Assembly (NCBI RefSeq): GCF_020873915.1 | Contig: NZ_JAHWGP010000008.1 | Span: forward strand, 1-64,000 | Direction: 5' to 3' | Source: Streptomyces sp. DH5 | Lineage (GTDB): Bacteria > Actinomycetota > Actinomycetes > Streptomycetales > Streptomycetaceae | Length of the DNA: 64,000 bases | Shown: positions 25,880-34,729 of the stretch, piece after piece | How positions within the stretch are numbered: the stretch's first letter is position 1 | How the letters are laid out: every line of letters begins with the position of its first letter | The notes under the pieces: model-generated | Told to the model about the DNA's origin: nothing | What the model saw: only the letters and a program-made list of their open reading frames with translations | The model's database searches: none | Translations under genes and position numbers: made by a program

Positions 25880-26581
25880 ATGAGCACCACGGGCCGAGGG
25901 CTGCACGGCCGGGTACTGGACACCCTCGGCCCCGAGATCACCGCGGGCGAATACCCGCCCGGCAGCGTGCTACGCACCGACGAACTCGCCCAGCGCTTCG
26001 ACGTCTCGCGGTCCGTGATGCGCGAGGTGGTCCGCGTCCTGGAGTCCATGCACCTGGTCGAGTCCCGGCGCCGCGTCGGCGTGACGGTCCTGCCGACCCA
26101 CGAGTGGAACGTGTACGACCCCCAGGTCATCCGCTGGCGCCTGGCCGGCACGGACCGCCCTCGGCAGTTGCGCTCCCTCACGGTCCTGCGCTCGGCGGTC
26201 GAACCGGTCGCGGCCGGCCTCGCCGCGCGCAACGCCACCGCCGAGCAGTGCGCCGAACTCACCGAGTGCGCCCTCGGCATGGTCGCCCACTCACGCGGTC
26301 ACCAGCTGGAGGGGTACCTCTTCCACGACATGGCGTTCCACCGCGTCATCCTGACCGCCTCCGGCAACGAGATGTTCGCCCGCCTCGGCGACGTGGTCGC
26401 CGAGGTCCTGGCCGGCCGCACCCACCACGACGTGATGTTCGCGGACCCCGACCCGGCCGCCGTCACCCTGCACGTCCGGCTCGCCGAGGCGGTCCGCGCC
26501 CGCGACGCCGCCCGCGCGGAGCGGCTGACCCGCGAGATCACCGAGGGCGCCCTCCAGGAACTGGACGTCCTGGCGCCGTGA
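25880..26581 (+). CDS. gntR: GntR-family (FadR subfamily) regulator of gluconate genes
   Basis: Repressor-type protein of 233 aa. N-terminal winged helix: ITAGEYPPGSVLRTDELAQRFDVSRSVMREVVRVLESM. C-terminal all-helical FCD ligand domain with Asp/His residues for metal (FHDMAFHRVILTASGN). It is divergent from gntK-gntP with 137 nt between, the usual arrangement for a local regulator. In S. coelicolor the orthologous position (SCO1678, from memory) was shown to control the gluconate genes. Confidence 0.9.
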   Translation: MSTTGRGLHGRVLDTLGPEITAGEYPPGSVLRTDELAQRFDVSRSVMREVVRVLESMHLVESRRRVGVTVLPTHEWNVYDPQVIRWRLAGTDRPRQLRSLTVLRSAVEPVAAGLAARNATAEQCAELTECALGMVAHSRGHQLEGYLFHDMAFHRVILTASGNEMFARLGDVVAEVLAGRTHHDVMFADPDPAAVTLHVRLAEAVRARDAARAERLTREITEGALQELDVLAP

Positions 26582-26591
26582 CGCCGCCGCC

Positions 26592-26966
26592 CTAGCCCAG
26601 GAACTCCCCGTCCACGTACACCCACGCGCCGCCGACCCGCTCGAAGCGGCTGCGCTCGTGCAGCGAGCCGCCCCGGTAGGAGGCCCGGAAGGTCACCGTC
26701 CCGGCGGAGTGGAACGCCGAACCGGCCTCGGTCCCCAGGATCTCCAGCCCGGTCCAGCGCATCCCGGGGTCGAAGTCGATCCGCTCCGGACGCGTTCGCG
26801 GATGCCAGGTCCGCAGCAGATACGCGCCGTCCCGCCGCACGAACGCGCAGTACCGCGACCGCATCAGCCGCTCGGCGGTGGGCGCGGCGGCGGGACCGCT
26901 GTGGAACCGGCCGCAGCACGCCTCGTACGCCTCGGGCAGTCCGCAGGGACAGGAACGAGCGGTCAT
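26592..26966 (-). CDS. YchJ/UPF0225 family protein with SEC-C-like zinc motif
   Basis: Cytoplasmic protein of 124 aa; role unknown. The N terminus CPCGLPEAYEACCGRFH is a SEC-C-type zinc motif, followed by an NTF2-like fold (SRYCAFVRRDGAYLLRTWHPRTRP). ATG 26966 follows GGAGGGTGACC. Its stop lies 10 nt beyond the convergent gntR stop. Length and motifs are normal for the family. Confidence 0.85.
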   Translation of the reverse strand: MTARSCPCGLPEAYEACCGRFHSGPAAAPTAERLMRSRYCAFVRRDGAYLLRTWHPRTRPERIDFDPGMRWTGLEILGTEAGSAFHSAGTVTFRASYRGGSLHERSRFERVGGAWVYVDGEFLG

Positions 26967-27031
26967 GGTCACCCTCCGCCGACAACGCCGTGAGGGCCAC
27001 GACCTCGCGGTCGCGGCCCTCACGCTTCATG

Positions 27032-27116
27032 TGTCCGAGGGGGGACTTGAACCCCCACGCCCGATAAAGGGCACTAGCACCTCAAGCTAGCGCGTCTGCC
27101 ATTCCGCCACCCGGAC
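27032..27116 (-). tRNA. tRNA-Leu (anticodon GAG)
   Basis: An 85-nt class II tRNA on the minus strand. The acceptor stem is GTCCGGG with CTCGGAC (one G-T pair) and discriminator A. The anticodon loop CTTGAGG (27080-27086) gives anticodon GAG, which reads CUC/CUU leucine codons. A long variable arm TGCCCTTTATCGGGCG and a T arm with GGTTCAAGTCC are present. The 3' CCA is not encoded. It is not the UUA-reading bldA tRNA. Confidence 0.95.
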
Positions 27117-27316
27117 AAGGTGTCTGTCGCGCGGGTTTCCCCCCGCGGCGACGAAGTAAACATTACCAGGTGTTCCGGGGTGGCCGATCACCCCGCCCGG
27201 CCGGGGCATGGTGCGGACGGTGTGTGACGGGCCGGGCCGGGGCTTGGGGACCGCCCGGAGGAGAGAGAGGATGAGCGGGACCCACCAGCCGGAACACCAG
27301 CAGCGGGAGGAAGCGC

Positions 27317-28642
27317 GTGAGCGAGACGGGCACGGCCAAGGGCGTCACCGGTGAGGACGAGGTCGTGGACCTCTGCCGCGAGCTGATCCGGATCGACACC
27401 AGCAACTACGGCGACCATTCGGGCCCAGGTGAGCGCAAGGCGGCCGAGTACGTCGCCGAGAAGCTCGCCGAGGTGGGGCTCGAGCCGAAGATCTTCGAGT
27501 CGCACCCGGGGCGCGCCTCGACGGTCGCCAGGATCGAGGGCGAGGACCCGTCGCGGCCCGCGCTGCTCATCCACGGCCACACCGACGTCGTACCGGCCAA
27601 CGCGGACGACTGGACCCACCACCCCTTCTCCGGCGAGATCGCCGACGGATGCGTATGGGGACGCGGGGCCGTCGACATGAAGGACATGGACGCGATGACC
27701 CTCGCGGTCGTCCGCGACCGGCTGCGCAGCGGACGCAAGCCGCCCCGCGACGTCGTGCTGGCGTTCCTCGCCGACGAGGAGGCGGGCGGCACGTACGGCG
27801 CCAAGTACCTGGTGCGCGAGCACCCCGAGCTGTTCGAGGGCGTCACCGAGGCGATCGGCGAGGTCGGCGGGTTCTCCTTCACCGTCAACGAGAAGCTGCG
27901 CCTCTACCTCGTCGAGACCGCCGAGAAGGGCATGCACTGGATGCGGCTCACCGTCGACGGCACCGCCGGCCACGGCTCGATGACCAACGACGACAACGCC
28001 ATCACCGAACTGTGCGAGGCCGTCGCCCGCCTCGGCCGGCACAAGTGGCCGGTCAGGGTCACCAAGACCGTACGGGCCTTCCTGGACGAGCTCTCCGACG
28101 CGCTCGGCACCGAGCTCGACCCGGAGAACATGGACGAGACCCTCGCCAAGCTCGGCGGCATCGCCCGCATGATCGGCACCACGCTGCGCAACTCGGCGGC
28201 GCCCACCCAGCTCGGCGCCGGCTACAAGGTCAACGTCATCCCCGGCCAGGCCACCGCGCACGTCGACGGCCGCTTCCTGCCCGGGTACGAGGAGGAGTTC
28301 CTCGCCGACCTCGACCGGATCCTCGGGCCGCGCGTCAGGCGCGAGGACGTGCACTCCGACAAGGCGCTGGAGACCGACTTCGACGGCCGCCTCGTGGACG
28401 CCATGCAGACCGCCCTGCGCGCGGAGGACCCGATCGCGCGGGCCGTGCCGTACATGCTCTCCGGCGGCACCGACGCCAAGTCCTTCGACGACCTCGGCAT
28501 CCGCTGCTTCGGCTTCGCACCGCTGAAGCTGCCCCCGGAGCTGGACTTCGCGGGCATGTTCCACGGGGTCGACGAACGGGTGCCGGTGGACGGTCTGAAG
28601 TTCGGTGTGCGGGTGCTCGACCGGTTCCTGGACGCCTCCTGA
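27317..28642 (+). CDS. M20-family metallopeptidase
   Basis: Dizinc hydrolase of 441 aa, probably a dipeptidase or aminoacylase/deacetylase. Metal and catalytic motifs: HGHTDVVP (His and Asp), GRGAVDMKDMDA (bridging Asp) and ADEEAGG (general base Glu). The SGGTDAKSF near the end supplies a further ligand region. GTG 27317 follows GGAGGAAG. Monocistronic; lies between tRNA-Leu and the chaplin gene chpH. No signal peptide. Confidence 0.9.
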   Translation: MSETGTAKGVTGEDEVVDLCRELIRIDTSNYGDHSGPGERKAAEYVAEKLAEVGLEPKIFESHPGRASTVARIEGEDPSRPALLIHGHTDVVPANADDWTHHPFSGEIADGCVWGRGAVDMKDMDAMTLAVVRDRLRSGRKPPRDVVLAFLADEEAGGTYGAKYLVREHPELFEGVTEAIGEVGGFSFTVNEKLRLYLVETAEKGMHWMRLTVDGTAGHGSMTNDDNAITELCEAVARLGRHKWPVRVTKTVRAFLDELSDALGTELDPENMDETLAKLGGIARMIGTTLRNSAAPTQLGAGYKVNVIPGQATAHVDGRFLPGYEEEFLADLDRILGPRVRREDVHSDKALETDFDGRLVDAMQTALRAEDPIARAVPYMLSGGTDAKSFDDLGIRCFGFAPLKLPPELDFAGMFHGVDERVPVDGLKFGVRVLDRFLDAS

Positions 28643-28792
28643 GGTGGTGGCCCGACACCCAAGAATCGGGCAGGCGTGCGGAGTTGACCGGGACGAGTGA
28701 ATGCGACCATAAGCTCGTAGCCTCATTACTTCCTCCTCGTTACCCGTGATGTGATCCGCGACTTTGGATCGCTTTGCCAACAAGGAGGAACA

Positions 28793-29026
28793 ATGCTCAA
28801 GAAGGTCGTCGCCGTCGCCGCTGCCACCGGTGGTCTGGTTCTCGCGGGCGCGGGCATGGCAGCCGCCGACTCGGGCGCGCAGGGTGCCGCCGTGCACTCC
28901 CCGGGTGTCGTTTCCGGCAACGTCATCCAGGCCCCGATCCACGTTCCCGTGAACGTGTGCGGCAACACGATCTCCGTGATCGGTCTGCTGAACCCCGCCT
29001 TCGGCAACACCTGCGTCAACGCCTGA
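28793..29026 (+). CDS. chpH: Short chaplin ChpH
   Basis: Secreted amyloid-forming surface protein that coats aerial hyphae and makes them hydrophobic. The 77 aa precursor has a Sec signal peptide (about 1-26, MLKKVVAVAAATGGLVLAGAGMAAA) and one chaplin domain: SPGVVSGNVIQAPIHVPVNVCGNTISVIG, ending GNTCVNA. The two cysteines (in NVCGN and NTCVN) form the conserved disulfide. ATG 28793 with AAGGAGG about 5 nt upstream. Length 77 aa equals the S. coelicolor ChpH precursor as I recall it. Followed by chpC. Confidence 0.96.
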   Translation: MLKKVVAVAAATGGLVLAGAGMAAADSGAQGAAVHSPGVVSGNVIQAPIHVPVNVCGNTISVIGLLNPAFGNTCVNA

Positions 29027-29192
29027 CGTCGTGTCTCGCCCTGTGGGGCACGCCCACTGAGGGCTCGAGCCCGTCGGCCCCGGAGCGCACGCCATGCGCT
29101 CGGGGGCCGACCGGTCTTCCGAAACGTCGGAACTCCGGGAATCCGGCCGCACGCCGGTTCCCGGCACCAGGTCGAAGGCAGGAATTCATCAC

Positions 29193-29951
29193 ATGCGACA
29201 CGTCACCCGCAAGGGTCTGATGACCGTGGCGGCCGCCACGGGTGTGCTCGCCGCCGCGGGCGGGGCCGCCCACGCCCACTCCGGTCCGACGGGCACCGCC
29301 GCCGGATCACCCGGCGTGCTGTCCGGGAACACCGTGCAGGCGCCGGTGCACGTGCCGGTCAACGTCTGCGGCAACACGGTCAACGTCGTCGGTGCCCTCA
29401 ATCCGGCCGTGGGCAACTCCTGCGCCAACGAGGGCGGCGCCTCCGCCACGGGCGGCGGCCACGGCGGCTCGGGCAGCCATGACGGCTCGGGCGGTCACGG
29501 CGGCTCGGGCGGTCACGGCGGCTCGACCGCCGACGCGCACACGAGCGACTCGCCCGGTGTGGGATCCGGCAACCAGATCCAGATCCCGGTCCACGTCCCG
29601 GTGAACGTCTGCGGCAACAGCGTCGACGTCCTCGGCGCCGGCAACGCCACCGCGGACAACGACTGCGCGAACGGCGACACCGGCCACAAGACACCGGACC
29701 GGCCCGGCGACCCGGGCGACCCCGGGCAGCCGGACAGCCCCGGCGACGAGCCGGACACCCCGGGCGACCGCACCCCGCCCGGCTCCCCGGACGGCAACGA
29801 GCCGGACACCCACTCCGGAACCCGGCCCGGGGCCGACGCGGAGCTGGCCCGAACCGGCAGCGAACTGCCCATGGGCCTCGTCGTCCCGGCCGGCGCGGGC
29901 GCCCTGCTCGCCGGCGCGGTCCTCTACCGCAAGGCCCGCACCGCCGCGTGA
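29193..29951 (+). CDS. chpC: Long chaplin ChpC with sortase signal
   Basis: Cell-wall-anchored chaplin of 252 aa. A signal peptide (about 1-28) precedes two chaplin domains (SPGVLSGNTVQAPVHVPVNVCGN and SPGVGSGNQIQIPVHVPVNVCGN), each with two Cys, separated by a Gly/His/Ser-rich linker of GGHGGSG units. A Pro/Asp/Gly-rich spacer follows, then the sorting signal LARTG (LAxTG), a hydrophobic helix and RKARTAA. Anchoring requires a class E sortase encoded elsewhere. ATG 29193 is preceded by AAGGCAGGA. A strong terminator follows. Confidence 0.96.
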   Translation: MRHVTRKGLMTVAAATGVLAAAGGAAHAHSGPTGTAAGSPGVLSGNTVQAPVHVPVNVCGNTVNVVGALNPAVGNSCANEGGASATGGGHGGSGSHDGSGGHGGSGGHGGSTADAHTSDSPGVGSGNQIQIPVHVPVNVCGNSVDVLGAGNATADNDCANGDTGHKTPDRPGDPGDPGQPDSPGDEPDTPGDRTPPGSPDGNEPDTHSGTRPGADAELARTGSELPMGLVVPAGAGALLAGAVLYRKARTAA

Positions 29952-29961
29952 CACCGGACAC

Positions 29962-29996
29962 ACGGAGCGGGCCCCGCGATACGGGGCCCGCTCCGT
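29962..29996 (+). terminator. Terminator after chpC
   Basis: A perfect 15-bp stem, ACGGAGCGGGCCCCG with CGGGGCCCGCTCCGT, loop of 5 nt, starts 11 nt after the chpC stop. The gene on the other strand ends at 30025, so it may act bidirectionally. Confidence 0.9.
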
Positions 29997-30024
29997 CGTG
30001 TGATTCCGGCCGGGAGTGGCGAGC

Positions 30025-30213
30025 TCACCAGGTGGCGCGCACCTGTCGGATGATCCGCCGCCGCAACCGCACCCTGCGGCTGCCGTCACGCATCAGCGTC
30101 AGGCGGTACAACTCCCAGTGACCGTACTCTGCGTGGTCCGTCAGCAGACGTGCCGTCTCCTTGCGGGAGACCCCGCGCGGTACGTACACGTCGACAAATT
30201 CGTATTCCGGCAT
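30025..30213 (-). CDS. Small DUF5703-type protein
   Basis: Basic protein of 62 aa, MPEYEFVDVYVPRGVSRKE at the N terminus and RRRVRLRRRIIRQVRATW-like at the C terminus; a Streptomyces-conserved small protein, function unknown. ATG 30213. It is divergent from the acidic protein gene at 30261 with only 47 nt between, so the two promoters overlap or are very compact. Confidence 0.75.
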   Translation of the reverse strand: MPEYEFVDVYVPRGVSRKETARLLTDHAEYGHWELYRLTLMRDGSRRVRLRRRIIRQVRATW

Positions 30214-30260
30214 CGCATCTATTGTGCGGGCCGGGCCCCGGTACGGATAGCGTCTGCACT

Positions 30261-30950
30261 ATGTCTGATGCTGCGCAGCCCACCGCTGCCGAGGTACGCG
30301 CCGCCGCCGAGGCGGTGAAGACCGCGCTCGACCGCCACCTGGCCGCGGTCGAAAGCCGGTCGGGGGATGAGGACCCGGCCGTCTACGAGGCGTTCAACCA
30401 GCTGGCCGCGGCCGCGGAGGCGTACGACGAACTGCTCTACGACCGCTACGACGAGGTCACGCCCTTCGAGATTCCCAGCGCCGGGGACGCTCCGCCGTAC
30501 ACCGGCCCCGAGGAGCCGAGCGCGGTCAGTGTGCTGATCCGCCGCGACTACGCCGTGGCCGAGCCGCAGCGGCTGCGCGCGCACGCCCAGCGGATCGAGG
30601 CGGCGGACGACGAGGGCGGGGAGGCCTCCGGCACCGTCCACGGCGCGCTCGGCCTGTTGTTCGGCGAGTTCGAACCGGACGAGATCGCCTCCCGGCACGC
30701 GGAGTTCGGCCTGGAGGAGGGCGACTCGACGCTCTGGGTGACGGCATCGGACGAACCGGCGGAACCCGGCGAGTGGCTGGAGGCCCCGTTCGATCAGGTG
30801 GACCCGCAGCAGGTGGTCTGCCGCTTCGACGTCAGCGCCGTCTTCGACGACGAGGACCTGGACGACGACGAGGACGACGACCTGGAGGGGATGCCGGCCC
30901 TGGTCCTCGACGAGGACGAGGACCTGGAACCGCTCGACGCGGACCGCTGA
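30261..30950 (+). CDS. Acidic conserved hypothetical protein
   Basis: I do not recognise a function. The 229 aa protein has a helical N-terminal part (AEVRAAAEAVKTALDRHLAAVESRSG), a middle alpha/beta region (SVLIRRDYAVAEPQRLRAHAQRIEAAD) and a very acidic tail with DDEDLDDDEDDDLEG and DEDEDLEPLDADR. No export signal. ATG 30261. Divergent from the basic 62-aa DUF5703 protein. Confidence 0.7.
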   Translation: MSDAAQPTAAEVRAAAEAVKTALDRHLAAVESRSGDEDPAVYEAFNQLAAAAEAYDELLYDRYDEVTPFEIPSAGDAPPYTGPEEPSAVSVLIRRDYAVAEPQRLRAHAQRIEAADDEGGEASGTVHGALGLLFGEFEPDEIASRHAEFGLEEGDSTLWVTASDEPAEPGEWLEAPFDQVDPQQVVCRFDVSAVFDDEDLDDDEDDDLEGMPALVLDEDEDLEPLDADR

Positions 30951-31008
30951 CCGCACCCGCGCGGCGGCGTCCACGGATGCCGCCGCGCGGGCACGAACCA
31001 TCCCGGTC

Positions 31009-33051
31009 TCAGTCGCCGGTGCCCGCCGGAAGCTGCGGCGCCAGCAGCGCCGGCAGCCGGGTCGTCCGGGGCTTCGCCGGCACCTCGGCCACGGCACGCG
31101 GCAGCGCCTGCTCCACCCCGTGCACCACGGACAGATGCCGTCCGGCCCGGCCGAACGCCGTGTACACCCAGGGCCTGCTCAGCGCCTGCACGGCGTCGCC
31201 GGGCAGCACCACCACCACCGCCGGCCACCGGCAGCCCACCGCCTGATGCGCGGTGAGCGCCCACCCGTGCCGCACGGACTGCTCCACCCGCTCCCTCGGC
31301 ACGACGACCTCCTCACCGCCGCACTCCAGGTGCAGACCTGCGGCGTCGGCCTTCACCACACGGCCCGGCAGGGTGCGTCCGGGGGCGGGGGAGTAGGCGA
31401 CCCGGTCGCCCGGATCGAACCCGCCGAAACGCCCAGGCCCCGGATTGAGCCGCTCCTTCAGCGCGCTGTTCAGCACCCGCGTGCCCACGGCGCCCCCGTG
31501 CCCCGGGGTGATCACCTGAGTCTCCTCGGCCGGCACCCCGATGGCTCGCGGCACCGAGTCCACCACCAGCTGCACGGTGCGGTGCACTGCCTCTCCCGCG
31601 TCCCGCACCGGCACGATCACGACCTCCTTGCCGGGCGCCTCCACCTGGTTCAGCTCGCCGACGCCGATCCCGGAGAGCAGCTCGCCCAGCGGCCCCGGAT
31701 CGGGCCGCCGGGAGGCGACCTGCGGGCAGACCCGCGCCGCCAGCAGATCCGCGAACACCCGCCCGGGGCCCACCGACCACAGCACCCCGGGATCACCGGA
31801 CAACACCAGCCGCGCCCCGTCCGGCAGCGACTCCGCCACCAGGGCCGCGGCCTCGACGTCCAGCTGCGGAGCGTCGAGCACCACCAGCAGGTCCACGTCC
31901 CACGCACCGTCACCGTCCCGCCCGGGCCCCTCGGCACCGGACAGCAGCCCGGCGACCGTCGCCACACCGGGCCCCTCCACCAACGCCTCGAGACGGGCAC
32001 GCCCGAGCGGACCGTGCGTGGCGGCCCAGGCCCGCAGCCCCAGACCGTGCGCCGCGTTCAGCAGCGCCGCGGGCTCCACCGACGAGGCCTCCCCGCCGGT
32101 GTGCAGCACCAGCCCGTGCCCGGCGACGGCACGGATCAGCTCACCGGCGGACCCCTCCGCCGCGGCGGCCGCACGCTCCCACTCCTCTCCCGCGCCGTAC
32201 CGCTCGGTCACGGAGTTGATCAACCGGGCCAGGCCGTCGGCGAGACCCTCCTCGGCCATCGCGTACCGCTCCAGACCCACCAGCAGCCGAACCGGCTGCT
32301 CCCCGTCCTCCCCGGCCTCGCCGAGGGAGTCCTGGAAGACGAGGACGTCCCCCTCCGCGATGGCGTCCTGCACGGCCCCCTCGGGCTCCGGCACGCCCTG
32401 CCGCCCCAGCGCGTCGGCCAGCGCGGCCGGCTCCAGCACGGTGTGCCCGGCCGTCGCGGCCTGCTCCAGCAGCCACACGGCGACCGAACGGCCCCGCCGC
32501 CCGTCACCCGGATCGGCCTCGGCGCCGAGCAGCGCCCGCGCGAACCCGTCGGCCTGTTCGGGCCGCACTCCGGCGATCCGCAGCAGCTGCCACGGATCGG
32601 AGCGCAGCACCCCGGCGGCCCCCTCACCCCACACGGCGGCGGCCTGCACGGCCAACCCCTCGGGAGCACCCCCCTGGGCCAGCACCTCCCGCACGCCCTC
32701 CACGGCACCGGCGGCGGGAACGGCCGGAGTCACGGCCGGCGCCCGCCGTGCGGGCTCGGGCGCGGGCCGCCGGGGCGCGGGCCGCACCTCCTCGAACACG
32801 GTGGCGGCCGGCTTCCGTCCGCTCTCCACGGCCCGCACGGCGGCCAGCAGATCGGCCGCCGTGCCGCTCAGCTTGCCCCCGGCCTCGACCGCCCCCTGCC
32901 GCTCCGCCTTGCGCCGCTCGATACGCTCCCGCTCCAGGCGCTGCGCGGCCAGCTCGGCCTCGGCCTCGGACACCTGCGCACCCTCGGCGGGTGTGCCGTC
33001 CGCGCTCCCCGGCTCGGCGTCCTCCGGCGTCTCGGGCGGCTCGGTGCTCAC
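31009..33051 (-). CDS. RecD2-like helicase-fold protein lacking the P-loop
   Basis: Resembles RecD2/TraA superfamily 1 helicases over 680 aa but looks inactive as an ATPase. Helix-hairpin-helix region, then at the expected motif I the sequence is VLHTGGEASSVEPAALL instead of GGPGTGKTT. Walker B is LDAPQLD where RecD has DEASM or DEAQ. Later motifs remain: VLSGDPGVLWSVGPGRVFADLL, ITPGHGGAVGTRVLNSALKE, LTAHQAVGCRWPAVVVVLPG and WVYTAFGRAGRHLSVVHG. The N-terminal 130 residues are charged and Pro-rich. GTG 33051 overlaps the aldo/keto reductase stop (GTGA). Confidence 0.8.
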   Translation of the reverse strand: MSTEPPETPEDAEPGSADGTPAEGAQVSEAEAELAAQRLERERIERRKAERQGAVEAGGKLSGTAADLLAAVRAVESGRKPAATVFEEVRPAPRRPAPEPARRAPAVTPAVPAAGAVEGVREVLAQGGAPEGLAVQAAAVWGEGAAGVLRSDPWQLLRIAGVRPEQADGFARALLGAEADPGDGRRGRSVAVWLLEQAATAGHTVLEPAALADALGRQGVPEPEGAVQDAIAEGDVLVFQDSLGEAGEDGEQPVRLLVGLERYAMAEEGLADGLARLINSVTERYGAGEEWERAAAAAEGSAGELIRAVAGHGLVLHTGGEASSVEPAALLNAAHGLGLRAWAATHGPLGRARLEALVEGPGVATVAGLLSGAEGPGRDGDGAWDVDLLVVLDAPQLDVEAAALVAESLPDGARLVLSGDPGVLWSVGPGRVFADLLAARVCPQVASRRPDPGPLGELLSGIGVGELNQVEAPGKEVVIVPVRDAGEAVHRTVQLVVDSVPRAIGVPAEETQVITPGHGGAVGTRVLNSALKERLNPGPGRFGGFDPGDRVAYSPAPGRTLPGRVVKADAAGLHLECGGEEVVVPRERVEQSVRHGWALTAHQAVGCRWPAVVVVLPGDAVQALSRPWVYTAFGRAGRHLSVVHGVEQALPRAVAEVPAKPRTTRLPALLAPQLPAGTGD

Positions 33052-34034
33052 AACGTGCTCCAGTCGTGGTCGGGATAGCGGTGCACGGGCGCCGACACGT
33101 CGTCCAGCGCCCGGCAGATCTCGTCAGGAAGACTAAGCGTCTCCACTGACAACGCCGCCGTGAGCTGCTGCGCGTTGCGCGCGCCGACGATGGGAGCGGC
33201 CACCCCGGGCCGGTCCCGGACCCAGGCGAGCGCCACCTGCAGCGCGGTCACGGCGAGCCCGTCCGCCGCCGTGGTCACGGCGTCCACGATGCGGCTCGCG
33301 GCGTCGTCCAGATACGGCGCGACGAACGGCGCGAGGTGGTCGGATGCGCCCCGGGAGTCCGCCGGGGTGGCGTCACCCCGGTACTTGCCGCTGAGCACGC
33401 CCCGCCCCAGCGGCGAGGACGGCAGGAGCCCGATGCCGAGGTCGAGGGCGGCGGGCAGCACCTCACGCTCCACACCGCGCTGCAACAGCGAGTACTCCAT
33501 CTGCGTACTCGCCAGCCGCGTCCGCGTCCCCGGCGCGGCCAGCTGCCAGGTCGCGGCCTTGGCGAGCTGCCAGCCGCAGAAGTTGGCCACACCGGCGTAC
33601 CGCACCCGGCCGCTGCCGACGGCGATGTCGAGCGCCTGGAGCGTCTCGTCCAGCGGGGTGGCGGGGTCGTAGGCGTGGACGTGCCACACGTCGACGTAGT
33701 CGGTGCCGAGCCGGGTGAGCGAGGCGTCGAGGGCGGCGAGCAGGTGCCCCCGGGAGCCGTCGAAGCGGCGCTCCGGATCGGGCACGCTGCCGGCCTTCGT
33801 CGAGATGACGAGGTCGCGGCGTGGTACGAGCCCGTCCATCAGCCTTCCGAGCAGGTACTCGGCCTCTCCGTCGCCGTACACGTCGGCGGTGTCGACGAGC
33901 GTGCCGCCGGCGTCCCAGAACGTCTTCAGCAGGTCCGCCGCGTCGTGCTCGTCGGTGTCCCGACCCCAGGTCAGCGTCCCGAGCCCGATCCGGGACACAC
34001 GCAGGCCGGTACGGCCGAGATGCCTCTGCTCCAT
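33048..34034 (-). CDS. Aldo/keto reductase
   Basis: NADPH-dependent reductase of 328 aa with the (beta/alpha)8 family motifs: LGLGTLTWG-like start (RIGLGTLTWGRDTDE), Asp and Tyr of DTADVYGDGEAE, Lys of VISTKAG, His in DVWHVHAYDPATPLDE. The C-terminal cofactor site has APIVGARNAQQL. ATG 34034; no strong ribosome binding site. The last codons overlap the start of the RecD2-like gene by 4 nt (GTGA), so their expression is coupled although no biochemical link is evident. Confidence 0.88.
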   Translation of the reverse strand: MEQRHLGRTGLRVSRIGLGTLTWGRDTDEHDAADLLKTFWDAGGTLVDTADVYGDGEAEYLLGRLMDGLVPRRDLVISTKAGSVPDPERRFDGSRGHLLAALDASLTRLGTDYVDVWHVHAYDPATPLDETLQALDIAVGSGRVRYAGVANFCGWQLAKAATWQLAAPGTRTRLASTQMEYSLLQRGVEREVLPAALDLGIGLLPSSPLGRGVLSGKYRGDATPADSRGASDHLAPFVAPYLDDAASRIVDAVTTAADGLAVTALQVALAWVRDRPGVAAPIVGARNAQQLTAALSVETLSLPDEICRALDDVSAPVHRYPDHDWSTL

Positions 34035-34729
34035 GAACGCCGAGATTACTGGCCGCGGGCGCGGGCGTGGGGGCCTGTGGACAACCGGTCTCCGCGAGGT
34101 CGCCGGGCGTCCGGGGCGGGCTGCGCGACCCGGTGCTGCCCCCGCGGGCCCGGCGCCGTCGCCGATCGTGCGTCCAGGTGCTTCCACGGTGCCCGGCGTT
34201 GCCGCGGCCCGGGCGGTGTCAGCGCGACCCGGCGCGGGCGGCGTGCCGTCGCACCCACCCTTCCCGCTCCCGGCTTCGCTCGAGCGGGAGGTATCCCCAC
34301 CGCCCTTGCGGCACGACTGCCCGCGGAGGGCGGAGGGCAACGGCACGACAGTGCGCGGAGGGCAGGGCATGACTGCCCGCGTAAGGGCGAGCGGCGCGGC
34401 ACGACTGCCCGCGGACGACGGACGACGGACGCCGGGCGGCGGGTGGGGGTGTGGTCGCGGACGGCGAGGAGGGGACGGACACCCCCGACGCGGCCCCGCA
34501 CCACCCACCCACCCGTAGGCGCTACCCAAGCCCTCACCGGAGGGAAAGCGGCGCCGCAGGCATCCACCCACCACGCCGCACACGGCACTCCACCCGCACC
34601 CCACCCCCGGCAGGCACCTGCACCTGTACCTGCACCTGCCCGGCACCCGCGCCACAGACCTCCGCCGGACCACCGGAGGTATAGGGTCTCCGCACAAGCG
34701 ACGTTACTCATCGGTAAGGGGAGTCGGTC
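34035..34729. other. Gene-free region with short direct repeats
   Basis: About 700 nt without a credible gene. It holds three degenerate copies of GCACGACTGCCCGCGGA (about 34311, 34366 and 34399, plus a weaker GCACGACAGTGCGCGGA near 34340) and a 6-bp tandem array of CACCTG/TACCTG near 34617-34640. The 3' end must carry the promoter of the luciferase-like gene; TTACTCATCGGTAA near 34701-34714 is a TTAC/GTAA dyad that could be an operator. Confidence 0.6.

Noticed and set aside
27032-27116. bldA (tRNA-Leu UAA)
   Set aside because: The anticodon loop gives GAG, not UAA.
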